DNA of 64,000 bases from Thermoproteota archaeon (GTDB taxonomy: Archaea > Thermoproteota > Thermoprotei_A > Sulfolobales > Ignisphaeraceae): NCBI GenBank assembly GCA_030550585.1, contig JAUQPB010000001.1, positions 558,001 through 622,000 of the forward strand, given 5' to 3'. Below the pieces are notes generated by a model, which was not told the origin of the DNA, did no database searches, and saw nothing but the letters and a program-made list of their open reading frames with translations. Below are positions 17,878 to 26,065 of the stretch, one piece after another. Positions within the stretch are counted from its first letter, which is position 1. Every line of letters begins with the position of its first letter. Position numbers and translations under genes: made by a program.

Positions 17878-18207
17878 ATGTCTAAAAACATTCCGGAGGT
17901 CGAGGGCGCGGGGCTCAGAACAGAGTTAATAATTGATAACAATGTGTTTAGCATTTATTGCGATCCCGATGAAATTTTAGAGTGCAATGACGATGCTTGT
18001 GCATTGGACATCTACAATACATGTCTAGCCGATGTCACAAACATCGGAATAGAACAAGTTCGTGTTGATGCAATAAAATTTGTTAAAGGAGGTAAAATAA
18101 TAGTGTATGATGTTAGCAACAAGAAGTGTTGTCTATGCGTTCACAGATATGAAATTAGTGGAATAGAAATGTGTAGAGAGGTCGTGGCAAAAGACTCTAC
18201 TCTTTGA
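17878..18207 (+). CDS. Hypothetical cysteine-rich protein, 109 residues
   Basis: Not recognised. It has eight cysteines in 109 residues, high for a cytoplasmic protein of a hyperthermophile, including a KKCCLCVHRYE cluster near residue 85 and four acidic-region cysteines between 28 and 50 (YCDP, ECND, ACAL, TCLA). This pattern could bind zinc or an iron-sulfur cluster, or form disulfides, which are common in crenarchaeal intracellular proteins. A TTTTTATATA box (about 17833) and GGAGAT before the ATG support expression. It converges with the Dph6-like gene. Confidence 0.65.
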   Translation: MSKNIPEVEGAGLRTELIIDNNVFSIYCDPDEILECNDDACALDIYNTCLADVTNIGIEQVRVDAIKFVKGGKIIVYDVSNKKCCLCVHRYEISGIEMCREVVAKDSTL

Positions 18208-18322
18208 ATATAAACTTCAGCGATAATGAAAGCTGTTTTCGCCAAAGCGTCAAAGCCATTATGTTGAGCAGATTTTAACGATGCAGAGACCTCTCAATGA
18301 ACATCAAATTTCATAAACAAAG

Positions 18323-19024
18323 TTAAGAAGCCTTACACACAGAAACGTTTTTTGGCTTAACATAGCCTTCATATTCGCTCACCGCTACGACATCATATTC
18401 TATGCAGATTTTATATTGTCCAAAGAGTGGGGTATAGGTCACAAATGTCTCAGCCTCACCCCCTTCAAAAGATGGGTTGAAGCCATATTTCTTTGAAAGC
18501 TCTATAATCTTCAAAGCAAGGTCATGGTCTATAGAGAGACCGAGAAAAGCTTTTGACAGCCCCCACGCATTTACAGAGGTTATTATAAACTCAATGCCGC
18601 TTGAGATAATATCGAGAAGATGTTTGCTAGGGTCTTTACCCCAAAAGGGGGTGTATAATTTGACTCCTAGATCTTCACAAACATCTACAAAAAACATTCG
18701 TTGTGAATCACTTGCAATAACCCCAAGAATCACATAGTCAAAATCAATTTCTTTGGCTATATTCCTCAAAGCCCTTCTAATCTCTACCTGTTCTGCGAGC
18801 TTATTATCGCTATTTATATCAATGACAATGTGCCTATCCTCCATATGTAATAGTTTGGCCTGAATCCTTGTGTAGTCCACAAACGGGCTATGAACATACC
18901 ATGGATATGCGGAAGAAGGTTTAAGGGTGATCAGCGCAGCTATTTCAAAGCCTTGTAAAAGTGCTGTATGTAAAGCAAATGTACTGTCTTTACCACCACT
19001 GAACATTATAATGGCTTTGGCTAT
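18323..19024 (-). CDS. Dph6-like ATP-pyrophosphatase (putative diphthine-ammonia ligase)
   Basis: N-type ATP-pyrophosphatase of the MJ0570/Dph6 group; the eukaryotic relative makes the final amide of diphthamide. The PP-loop is SGGKDST, followed by FALHTALLQGFEIAALITL; WGLSKAFLGLSIDHDLALKI and FEGGEAETFVTYTPLF are typical of the family. If translation begins at ATG 19006 the first strand is cut to MFSGGKDS. A GGTGAT Shine-Dalgarno at 19036-19031 lies 6 bases before an ATA codon at 19024-19022, which would give MAKAIIMFSGGKDS, the normal family start. I annotate from that ATA; non-AUG start is inference. Confidence 0.8.
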   Translation of the reverse strand: MAKAIIMFSGGKDSTFALHTALLQGFEIAALITLKPSSAYPWYVHSPFVDYTRIQAKLLHMEDRHIVIDINSDNKLAEQVEIRRALRNIAKEIDFDYVILGVIASDSQRMFFVDVCEDLGVKLYTPFWGKDPSKHLLDIISSGIEFIITSVNAWGLSKAFLGLSIDHDLALKIIELSKKYGFNPSFEGGEAETFVTYTPLFGQYKICIEYDVVAVSEYEGYVKPKNVSVCKAS

Positions 19025-19035
19025 GGCGTCATCAC

Positions 19036-19491
19036 CTAACTGTAGAACTTTATCTTTGCATAGAAAACCCTTTTTACCAAATAACCACCAAATAAATCAA
19101 GAGATGCAAATCCTTGTAGAAGCAATTCAAACCCCATGTTCCTGATGGTATTAGAAAACTGTTTTGAGAAGACGGCCATAGAGTTGTCATCGAGCGTGTG
19201 GAATGTGGTATCAGCAATAACCACATCTATACTATTATCAGCATTGAATTTTAGCCACAGTAGATCAGGGTCAGGCCCAAGGTTTTCTGCATTTTCTATA
19301 AATTCTCTTCTAATAGTATATCCCTTGCTTTTTAGCGTTTCGATAATAGCTCTTCTGAAAGCTTTTATAATAGAATTTTCTATTTTTTTCAGTTTATCGC
19401 TATCAATATACTCACGATTTATATACAACCTTTTATGCTTTTCTCTATCAATTTTTCGAGGCAGATACCTAACAATCTCTTCTAAAACCAT
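19036..19491 (-). CDS. Hypothetical protein, 151 residues
   Basis: Not recognised. Basic, soluble alpha/beta protein: an N-terminal region rich in Lys and Arg (YLPRKIDREKHKRLYINRE), then a helix, then beta strands (NSIDVVIADTTFH, LLLQGFASLDLFGGYLVKR). Its stop codon overlaps the Shine-Dalgarno of the Dph6-like gene, so the two are co-transcribed. No motif suggests a reaction. Confidence 0.62.
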   Translation of the reverse strand: MVLEEIVRYLPRKIDREKHKRLYINREYIDSDKLKKIENSIIKAFRRAIIETLKSKGYTIRREFIENAENLGPDPDLLWLKFNADNSIDVVIADTTFHTLDDNSMAVFSKQFSNTIRNMGFELLLQGFASLDLFGGYLVKRVFYAKIKFYS

Positions 19492-19532
19492 TTTACAATA
19501 TCCTTGTCTAGCACTATATCAATATCTAGTAT

Positions 19533-19937
19533 CTAGTAAAGAACTTGCCTAGCATACTTAATACTTTTATGCAAATCCTCTAGCGAAATAGCTATGTGGA
19601 TAAGCATCAGAGCCAATAAAACACTAGAATATGTAAACATGTATAATATTGCAAGAAACAGGCTAATTGCTTGTGGGGCTAATGCAATAGCAATGAAATC
19701 TTCAATTCTTTCAACGCTAACATTAAATCCGATGTAGAGACCCTTCATCACGAACTTGTATTGCGCTTTAACAGCATTGATCACCATAAAATGTAGCATC
19801 TCATGTAGTAGTCCTATAAATGGTAGGGAGATAATTGCAATGGTGCTCTGCTCTACATTCATCATTTTTGATGTTATTAGCGACATTGCAAAGCCTATGC
19901 ACATATATGCAAATGTCTTTAGTTTCGCCATCCCCAC
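19533..19937 (-). CDS. Membrane protein with HExxH motif (DUF3267-like putative zincin)
   Basis: 134-residue protein with about four hydrophobic segments. HEMLH at residues 45-49 inside a membrane segment (IGLLHEMLHFMV) is an HExxH zinc-protease signature and resembles the DUF3267 putative membrane metallopeptidases. A third ligand is not obvious; Glu/Asp near the C terminus (ISLEDLHKSIKY) is a candidate. Activity is unproven. It lies between an unknown gene and carS with non-coding gaps. Confidence 0.68.
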   Translation of the reverse strand: MGMAKLKTFAYMCIGFAMSLITSKMMNVEQSTIAIISLPFIGLLHEMLHFMVINAVKAQYKFVMKGLYIGFNVSVERIEDFIAIALAPQAISLFLAILYMFTYSSVLLALMLIHIAISLEDLHKSIKYARQVLY

Positions 19938-20042
19938 ACCCTGGTATAGCTACATAAAACTAATCCATGATGACATAATATATTCAACTGTAAGACCGAG
20001 TAGGTGACAAAAATAGTTGCTCTACCGGTTTTACCGAAACTT

Positions 20043-20573
20043 TTACCAAGGAACATTCTTCAACTTCAAAAGGTATGCAATATAGTTTGTTAGAATATGC
20101 AACAAAAATGTTAATACTAGCGCGTAAAACCACATTTCATAGGTCATCACAATGAGTTTGAATACTATGCCAAGATATAGTGCCACAATCAAGAATAGTA
20201 GCTGGTCAACTAATGGCAAAGGCTCGCCTGGTCTCAGACCCAATCTTCTTTTAATGAATGCACCAACTAGATCTCCTATCATAGCTCCAAGGCCCAAAAC
20301 AAAACCCGTTAATATGCCCTTCGCAATCAAGTCATTCGTTAAAGAGCTTTGAATAAAACCAGTCAGAACACCTCCCATTATACCAGCAACCAACCCCTCC
20401 CAGCTCTTGCTATCACCAAATATCCTCTTACCATCTAGAAAATTCTTGCCGAAGTCTATTGGATGTCTTCTTAAACCGAGTTTCGATAGAAGCTTTGCCG
20501 CTACGACAGGTGCTCCATTTGCTACATATGCCGGTAAAACAATCCAAATAACATCAACTAGCTCTTTGAGCAA
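20043..20573 (-). CDS. carS: CDP-archaeol synthase CarS
   Basis: Integral membrane cytidylyltransferase that converts digeranylgeranylglyceryl phosphate and CTP to CDP-archaeol, a central step of archaeal lipid synthesis. The family (former DUF46) is shown by LPAYVANGAPVVAAKLL, PIDFGKNFLDGKRIFGDSKS WEG (the cytosolic loop), LGAMIGDLVGAFIKRRLGL and PLPLVDQLLFL. About five membrane segments; 176 residues is the usual size. It is divergent from the oxidoreductase operon. Confidence 0.94.
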   Translation of the reverse strand: MLKELVDVIWIVLPAYVANGAPVVAAKLLSKLGLRRHPIDFGKNFLDGKRIFGDSKSWEGLVAGIMGGVLTGFIQSSLTNDLIAKGILTGFVLGLGAMIGDLVGAFIKRRLGLRPGEPLPLVDQLLFLIVALYLGIVFKLIVMTYEMWFYALVLTFLLHILTNYIAYLLKLKNVPW

Positions 20574-20688
20574 CTTTAAAACCTCAGCTTTTTAGCTTAT
20601 TTTTGATTAAGAAGACCTGGAATTAAAATCATTAACACTTTTATTTTTCACTAGCAAAATCTTTAAGCACTGTAATTAGGTGGGTTGA

Positions 20689-21249
20689 TTGGATTTAAAG
20701 CGTGTTGAAATCAGATGGCATGGTCGTGGAGGGCAGGGAGCTGTAACAGCTTCTATGATACTTGCTGAAGCCGCTATATACCAAGGAAAGTATGCACAAG
20801 CATTTCCAGAGTTTGGTGCAGAGAGAAGAGGGGCTCCCGTGAGAGCATATACCAGAATATCGGAAAAGCCTATTTTTTCAAGAGCGCCAATTATTGAACC
20901 AGATGTTGTAGTTGTTCTCGACCCATCCCTAGATAAATCGCTTTACATTGGCGGCTTAAAAAGCAATGGTGTTTTAATTATAAATACTAGGAAGAGTGTA
21001 AGTGATATTGTGAAGGATATTGGTAGAAGCGATATTAAGATTGCTCGTGTAGATGCAACAAAAATAGCTTTAGAGGTTTTGAAAGCGCCTTTTGTCAATA
21101 TGGCCATGTTAGGTGCAGTAGCTAAGGCAGTTCCAATTGTTGATACAACTTATATCGAAGAAGCGATAAAAGAGAACTTTAGACCCAAGGTAGCAGAGGC
21201 AAATATACAGGCAATGAGAAGAGCTTTCAATGAGGTGGAGATTTCATGA
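20689..21249 (+). CDS. porC: 2-oxoacid:ferredoxin oxidoreductase, gamma subunit
   Basis: Gamma chain of a four-subunit oxidoreductase that oxidatively decarboxylates pyruvate (or a related 2-oxoacid) to the acyl-CoA. The sequence [22 protein letters not shown] and [16 protein letters not shown] are the family signature. Translation begins at TTG 20689 after an AGGTGGG Shine-Dalgarno. First of four overlapping or adjacent genes gamma-delta-alpha-beta; it overlaps delta by 4 bases (ATGA). Two AT-rich boxes (20636-20650 and 20661-20668) could drive the operon. Confidence 0.95.
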   Translation: MDLKRVEIRWHGRGGQGAVTASMILAEAAIYQGKYAQAFPEFGAERRGAPVRAYTRISEKPIFSRAPIIEPDVVVVLDPSLDKSLYIGGLKSNGVLIINTRKSVSDIVKDIGRSDIKIARVDATKIALEVLKAPFVNMAMLGAVAKAVPIVDTTYIEEAIKENFRPKVAEANIQAMRRAFNEVEIS

Positions 21250-21575
21250 GTTCAAGCACAAAAAGATTGGCTAGCTGGAGAGAGATTCCAATTGGAGGAG
21301 CAATTACAGAGCCTGGCAATAGCGTTAAAAGACCTACCGGCGATTGGAGGGTTTTCAAACCCGTGATAAACCAAGAGAGGTGTGTTAGATGTTATCTCTG
21401 CTGGGTCTTCTGCCCAGAACCAGCTATAAAAATACTTGACAAGCCATATAAGACAGCGAGTGGCAGGGAATGGAAAGTAACTTTTGAGGTAGACTACGAT
21501 TTCTGTAAAGGATGTGGAATATGTGTGGAGGAGTGTCCGGTTAAAGCAATAGACTTTATTGAAGAGGTGAAGTAG
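21246..21575 (+). CDS. porD: 2-oxoacid:ferredoxin oxidoreductase, delta (ferredoxin-like) subunit
   Basis: Carries two [4Fe-4S] clusters that pass electrons from the thiamine site to ferredoxin. Cysteines C46, C49, C52, C56 ([13 protein letters not shown]) and C87, C90, C93, C97 ([13 protein letters not shown]) form both motifs. 109 residues is typical for POR delta. It ends 3 bases before the alpha gene. Confidence 0.95.
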   Translation: MSSSTKRLASWREIPIGGAITEPGNSVKRPTGDWRVFKPVINQERCVRCYLCWVFCPEPAIKILDKPYKTASGREWKVTFEVDYDFCKGCGICVEECPVKAIDFIEEVK

Positions 21576-21578
21576 GCA

Positions 21579-22781
21579 ATGGAAAAGGATTTATGGATTA
21601 GAATACCTCTAAGCTCAAACTATGCTGCAGCATATGCTGTCAAAGATGTTGATGTGGATGTTGTTGCGGCATATCCTATAACACCACAGACGACAGTTGT
21701 TGAGAAAATTGCAGAGTTTATAGCTAATGGAGAGTTAAATGCTGAGATGATTCATGTTGAAAGCGAGCACTCGGCTCTTAGTGCATGCATTGGGGCGTCG
21801 GCTGCTGGGGCAAGAGTATTTACAGCTACATCAGCTCAAGGACTAGAGCTTATGCATGAGATGTTACATATAGCATCTGGACTAAGACTGCCGATAGTCA
21901 TGGCAATAGCTGCCAGAGCTCTATCGGCTCCTCTAAGCATTTGGGGAGACTATAGCGATGTTATGAACACCAGAGACTCTTCGTGGATAACAATAATTGC
22001 TTCAACAGCTCAAGAAGTCTACGACAGCATCATACAAGCATACAAAGTTGCTGAAAATCCAGACATTTTGTTGCCTGTAATGGTCGCATACGATGGTTTT
22101 ACAATGAGCCATACCTATGAGCCTGTTTATGTAGCCAGGGACAGATCGATAATACTAGACTATGTGCCCAAGAAGAGACCTTCTTGGAATGTACTAGATG
22201 TCGAGAAGCCAATCACTATGGGAGTTGTTGCTAACCCTGATTGGTATTACGAGTTTAAATATCAGCAAGTTGTTGCAATGGAAAAATCTCCTGAGGTGTT
22301 AAAGGAAGCATTTCAAGAGTTTGAGAAGAGGTTTGGCAGAAGCTATGGGTTTATTGAGACCTACAATCTAGAGAATAGTAAAATCGGGATACTAACCTAC
22401 GGCGGATTGTATGGCACTGTGACAGAGGCCATAGATTATATGAAGAAGATGGGAATGAATGTAGCCGCCATTAGGCTTAGGGTCTTCAGACCGTTCCCCT
22501 ACGAAGAGCTTCTAAAGGTTGTTAAAAACCTAGAAGCCCTTATCGTTATCGATAGAGCGATAAGCTTTGGGGCAACATTAGAGGGTCCTGTGGCCATGGA
22601 GCTAGCCACTATGGCCTATAAGAAAGGGTTGGATATAGCATTGCATAGCTATATAGCATCAATTGGTCAAAGAACTGTGACAGAAGAGGATGTTATTGCC
22701 ATTGTCAAGAACACTACCGCACTTCTAGAGAAAGGTGTGAAGGTGACAGAAAAATCCATTTATTGGGGTGTCAGACTATGA
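21579..22781 (+). CDS. porA: 2-oxoacid:ferredoxin oxidoreductase, alpha subunit
   Basis: Alpha chain, 400 residues, with the pyrimidine-domain start AAYPITPQTTVVEKIAEFI and the conserved HVESEHSALSACIGASAAGARVF and TSAQGLELMHEML. The four-subunit arrangement and the alpha sequence favour pyruvate as substrate, but 2-oxoisovalerate cannot be excluded by reading alone. It overlaps beta by 4 bases. Confidence 0.94.
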   Translation: MEKDLWIRIPLSSNYAAAYAVKDVDVDVVAAYPITPQTTVVEKIAEFIANGELNAEMIHVESEHSALSACIGASAAGARVFTATSAQGLELMHEMLHIASGLRLPIVMAIAARALSAPLSIWGDYSDVMNTRDSSWITIIASTAQEVYDSIIQAYKVAENPDILLPVMVAYDGFTMSHTYEPVYVARDRSIILDYVPKKRPSWNVLDVEKPITMGVVANPDWYYEFKYQQVVAMEKSPEVLKEAFQEFEKRFGRSYGFIETYNLENSKIGILTYGGLYGTVTEAIDYMKKMGMNVAAIRLRVFRPFPYEELLKVVKNLEALIVIDRAISFGATLEGPVAMELATMAYKKGLDIALHSYIASIGQRTVTEEDVIAIVKNTTALLEKGVKVTEKSIYWGVRL

Positions 22782-23737
22782 GCTCCTCCACAAAGCCAGG
22801 CTATAAAACTGTGTTCGACATACCCAGAGAAGAGTATCAGGCACCAGGCCACGGACTGTGTGCAGGCTGTACAGCAGGGACAATAGTAAGGCTCTTGCTA
22901 AAGGTTGCAGGGCCTAATACTATCGTGGTTAATGCTACTGGCTGTGTAGAGGTATCAACAACAACGTTTCCATATACATCTTGGAGGGTGCCCTACATCC
23001 ATGTAGCCTTTGAAAACACTGCAGCCGTGGCGAGCGGTATAGAAGCCGCCATAAAGATTCTGAAACAAAAAGGTGTTATAGACCCCAACAAACAGATAAA
23101 TATAATTGCGCTTGCAGGCGATGGCGGTACAGCAGACATTGGTATACAAGCACTTAGCGGAATGCTTGAAAGAGGGCACAAGGTAATGTATGTAATGTAC
23201 GACAATGAGGCCTATATGAACACAGGCATTCAAAGAAGTGGTGCAACACCAAAGCTAGCATGGACCACTACAACACCTGTCGGAAAGGTGTTGAAAGGCA
23301 AACTACAAATTAAAAAGCCTATGGCCGAGATAGTAGCAGCCCACAAGATACCATATGTAGCTACGGCGAATCCAGCCTATTTCCTCGATATGATGAACAA
23401 GTTTAGGAGAGGTCTCGAAGTCGAAGGCCCATCATTTATCCACGTGCTACAACCTTGTACAACTGGCTGGAGATTTGATCCAAGACTAGGCATAAAGATT
23501 GCTAGGCTAGCCACAGAAACAGCTATGTGGATAAACTGGGAGCTTGACCACGACGAGTTTAGGGTAACGGTGCCCGTGCCCAAGAGAAAGCATGTAAAGC
23601 ACTATATAAGACTCCAAGGCAGATTCAACCACCTAACAGATGCTGATATAGAAGAGATTCAGAAAATGGTGGATAAGGAGGTTGAGAGAATAAATAAGAT
23701 GGTCGGTAAAGAGGTTATAGGACCTGTTGTAGAGTAG
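22778..23737 (+). CDS. porB: 2-oxoacid:ferredoxin oxidoreductase, beta subunit
   Basis: Thiamine-diphosphate-binding chain with its own [4Fe-4S] cluster: GHGLCAGCTAG with C28 and C31, VNATGCVEV and the TPP motif ALAGDGGTADIGIQAL, then YDNEAYMNTGIQRSG. The frame is open from TTG 22763, but ATG 22778 overlaps the alpha stop as ATGA and gives the usual N terminus (319 residues). The stop lies next to the stop of the convergent rad50 gene, with a single base between them. Confidence 0.95.
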   Translation: MSSSTKPGYKTVFDIPREEYQAPGHGLCAGCTAGTIVRLLLKVAGPNTIVVNATGCVEVSTTTFPYTSWRVPYIHVAFENTAAVASGIEAAIKILKQKGVIDPNKQINIIALAGDGGTADIGIQALSGMLERGHKVMYVMYDNEAYMNTGIQRSGATPKLAWTTTTPVGKVLKGKLQIKKPMAEIVAAHKIPYVATANPAYFLDMMNKFRRGLEVEGPSFIHVLQPCTTGWRFDPRLGIKIARLATETAMWINWELDHDEFRVTVPVPKRKHVKHYIRLQGRFNHLTDADIEEIQKMVDKEVERINKMVGKEVIGPVVE

Positions 23738-23738
23738 A

Positions 23739-26054
23739 TTACGGTGCAATCTCTTCAAAAACAGCGCTTTTTTCTCTAACAACAGATCTGTTACCATCTT
23801 TATACACATAAAACACATGGTCTGCTATATCAATAACCTCTCTATCATGTGTAACAACAATTACTTGTGGCATTCTCTGTGAAAGCCTCCTTATGATCTC
23901 GAATACTATTCTTCTCCTCTCCTCATCAAGAAACTGAGTCGGCTCATCTAATATGAAGAAGCCTGGCAATTTTCCAAATATGGTGTATGCTATGGCTATC
24001 CGAAGAGCTATTGCAAGCGCTATGCTCTCACCACCACTCAGCCCCCTCAGATCAATTCTTCCTAGAGGGCTATAAACATCTATGTCAAAGTCCTCATTGA
24101 TTCTTATTTGAAAGTCCATTCCCAATTCATTTAGAATAGAATTTGTATATAGCTCCATTAGTCTTCTAGCCTCTTTTGTGAGGGTTTTTGCTATTAGTCC
24201 ATCTCTACCCATTATGTTGTTGGCTATGATGTCCAAGGCGCCGATTATTTCAACATCTTTTCTAAGCTTCTTAATATCGCTTTCTAAAGACTCTATCTTT
24301 TTTAACAGGCTATCTTTAGTAGTTTCAAGTTCTTTTAGCCTTCCCTCAATAAAATTGGCTTCACTTCTAATTTTCTGCAAATTCATGTTGAGCTCCTTGT
24401 ACTTCAATTCAATATCTTCGTATCTTGTCTTTTCAACGTCTATGCCAAGATCAATAAGCGTCTTTTGAAGCGATTGCAACTCGGTTGAAAGGGTTTGTAG
24501 ATTTGTTCTAAGATCGTTCAGCATCTTTTCAAGCTTTTCTCTTCTATCCTTTAATATTTTCAAGCTTTCTACGGCTTTTCTCTGTAGACATTGCATAGTT
24601 TTAATAATACCAAAATCGTTTAGTTCTATGCACTCGCTGAACTCATCATACAGCTTAGCATCTTCAAGTATCTTCATACCCCGTTGCTTATATTTGGAGT
24701 ATTCCTCTAAGGCCTTTTCTATTTGTTCGCTTAGCGTATCCATTTTTGTACGGAGTTCTGCCAATCTCTCTTTCAATGATTTCAAAGAATTCAGATAATT
24801 CTTTAGAGTAGCCTCAATATTGTCAAGCTCATTTAGAATCTTCTTGCTTTCCCTAATTCTGCCTCCAATATTCGTAAGAATTGATCTCTTAAGATGCTCC
24901 TCAAGAGGTCTTTCACAAACAGGACATGTAGAAGAAGTTGCTATAACATTGACTGATTTTTCGCTTATCTCAATCTCAACTTTTTTCAACTGTTTCTTTT
25001 CTCTAATCTCATCAATTTTGCTTTCTATAATTTTAATATACGCATCTATGTCGTTGGTAGGTGGCGCTTGCTCCAGATGTAGGAAATCTCTAATGTTATT
25101 TAAAAGCGTTTGAAGCTTTGCTTCTTCATCTTTCAATTGTCTCGCTATTTCATCTGCTCTTCTCTTAGCATTTTTATAAATCTCCAGTTTTGAGGCCATT
25201 GAACTCAGATCGAAGTTTGTTATCTCATTGCATATGCTCTCCAATCTCTCATATTTCGAAATTTCATCAAGAATTTCTTTCGCTTGTTTAAGCTTTTCAA
25301 ACTTGTATAACGCGCTTTTCGCCTTCTCTAGTGTCGACACCTCGTTTTCTAGTGGAATCATCTCTTTTTCGAGTTGCTCCTTTCTTTTCTTAAGATTCTC
25401 CAGCTCCTTTTCAATGTGTTCTAACTCTTTTTTGGCTTCATTTAACTGCCTATTTCTCTCATCATACAAAGTCTTTGCTTTGCTCATCTCACTTAAAATG
25501 TCTTTCAAAATCTCCTTTGCTTTTTCAAGCTCGTCTAGACCTAAGAGCTTAAGAATAATCTCTTTTCTCTTTGTTTCACTCTCATCGATGAACTTGGTCA
25601 ACTCATTTTGTCTGGAAATTACAGAGTATCTTATAGCGTCTGACGATGGAACAGAAAGAAGTTTTTCTATGGTGTTTATAACATTTTGCACACCTGTAGC
25701 CAAGGTCCTTTTTATGTTGTCCGGCCCAATCTCTATGAGGTATGCCATGTCAGCCTTTTGATTACTAACAAATCTTTGTACAATGTAGTTTCTTCCACCT
25801 ATATTCATTTCCACTTCTATAAAACCATCAGATGCACCCACCCTCAGAATACCTCTTTTACCCTCTCCTCTAATGCCTTTAGCTGCAGAGGGTGTTGCAA
25901 AAAGCGCATAAAATATAGAGTCGATAATAGAGCTTTTTCCAGCTCCATTGGGGCCTACAAACGCTATTAAGCCGTTTGGCAGTGTTATCTCGGTGTTTTC
26001 ATGGGATAGAATATTTTTTATCTTAATTCTCTTAATGAGTATAGTCTCACTCAT
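23739..26054 (-). CDS. rad50: DNA double-strand break repair ATPase Rad50
   Basis: SMC-like ATPase that works with Mre11 at double-strand breaks. From ATG 26054 (771 residues): Walker A GPNGAGKSS at 34-42, long coiled coils, zinc hook CPVC at 377-380, ABC signature LSGGE at 672-676, Walker B FFILDEPTQFLDEE from about 699, and the His switch in VVTHDRE. The open frame extends to GTG 26069 overlapping the mre11 stop, but that GTG is part of the GAGGTGAT Shine-Dalgarno, so I chose the ATG. Archaeal Rad50 is often 850 residues or more; this one has a shorter coiled coil. Confidence 0.95.
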   Translation of the reverse strand: MSETILIKRIKIKNILSHENTEITLPNGLIAFVGPNGAGKSSIIDSIFYALFATPSAAKGIRGEGKRGILRVGASDGFIEVEMNIGGRNYIVQRFVSNQKADMAYLIEIGPDNIKRTLATGVQNVINTIEKLLSVPSSDAIRYSVISRQNELTKFIDESETKRKEIILKLLGLDELEKAKEILKDILSEMSKAKTLYDERNRQLNEAKKELEHIEKELENLKKRKEQLEKEMIPLENEVSTLEKAKSALYKFEKLKQAKEILDEISKYERLESICNEITNFDLSSMASKLEIYKNAKRRADEIARQLKDEEAKLQTLLNNIRDFLHLEQAPPTNDIDAYIKIIESKIDEIREKKQLKKVEIEISEKSVNVIATSSTCPVCERPLEEHLKRSILTNIGGRIRESKKILNELDNIEATLKNYLNSLKSLKERLAELRTKMDTLSEQIEKALEEYSKYKQRGMKILEDAKLYDEFSECIELNDFGIIKTMQCLQRKAVESLKILKDRREKLEKMLNDLRTNLQTLSTELQSLQKTLIDLGIDVEKTRYEDIELKYKELNMNLQKIRSEANFIEGRLKELETTKDSLLKKIESLESDIKKLRKDVEIIGALDIIANNIMGRDGLIAKTLTKEARRLMELYTNSILNELGMDFQIRINEDFDIDVYSPLGRIDLRGLSGGESIALAIALRIAIAYTIFGKLPGFFILDEPTQFLDEERRRIVFEIIRRLSQRMPQVIVVTHDREVIDIADHVFYVYKDGNRSVVREKSAVFEEIAP

Positions 26055-26065
26055 ACTGTCTGCAA

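Noticed and set aside
19968-20040. Possible C/D sRNA starting at ATGATGA
   Set aside because: A good C box but no CUGA D box at a suitable distance and no closing stem.
25228-25761. Plus-strand frame of 177 residues rich in Ser, Phe and Leu opposite rad50
   Set aside because: Shadow of the coiled-coil Glu/Lys codons of rad50.
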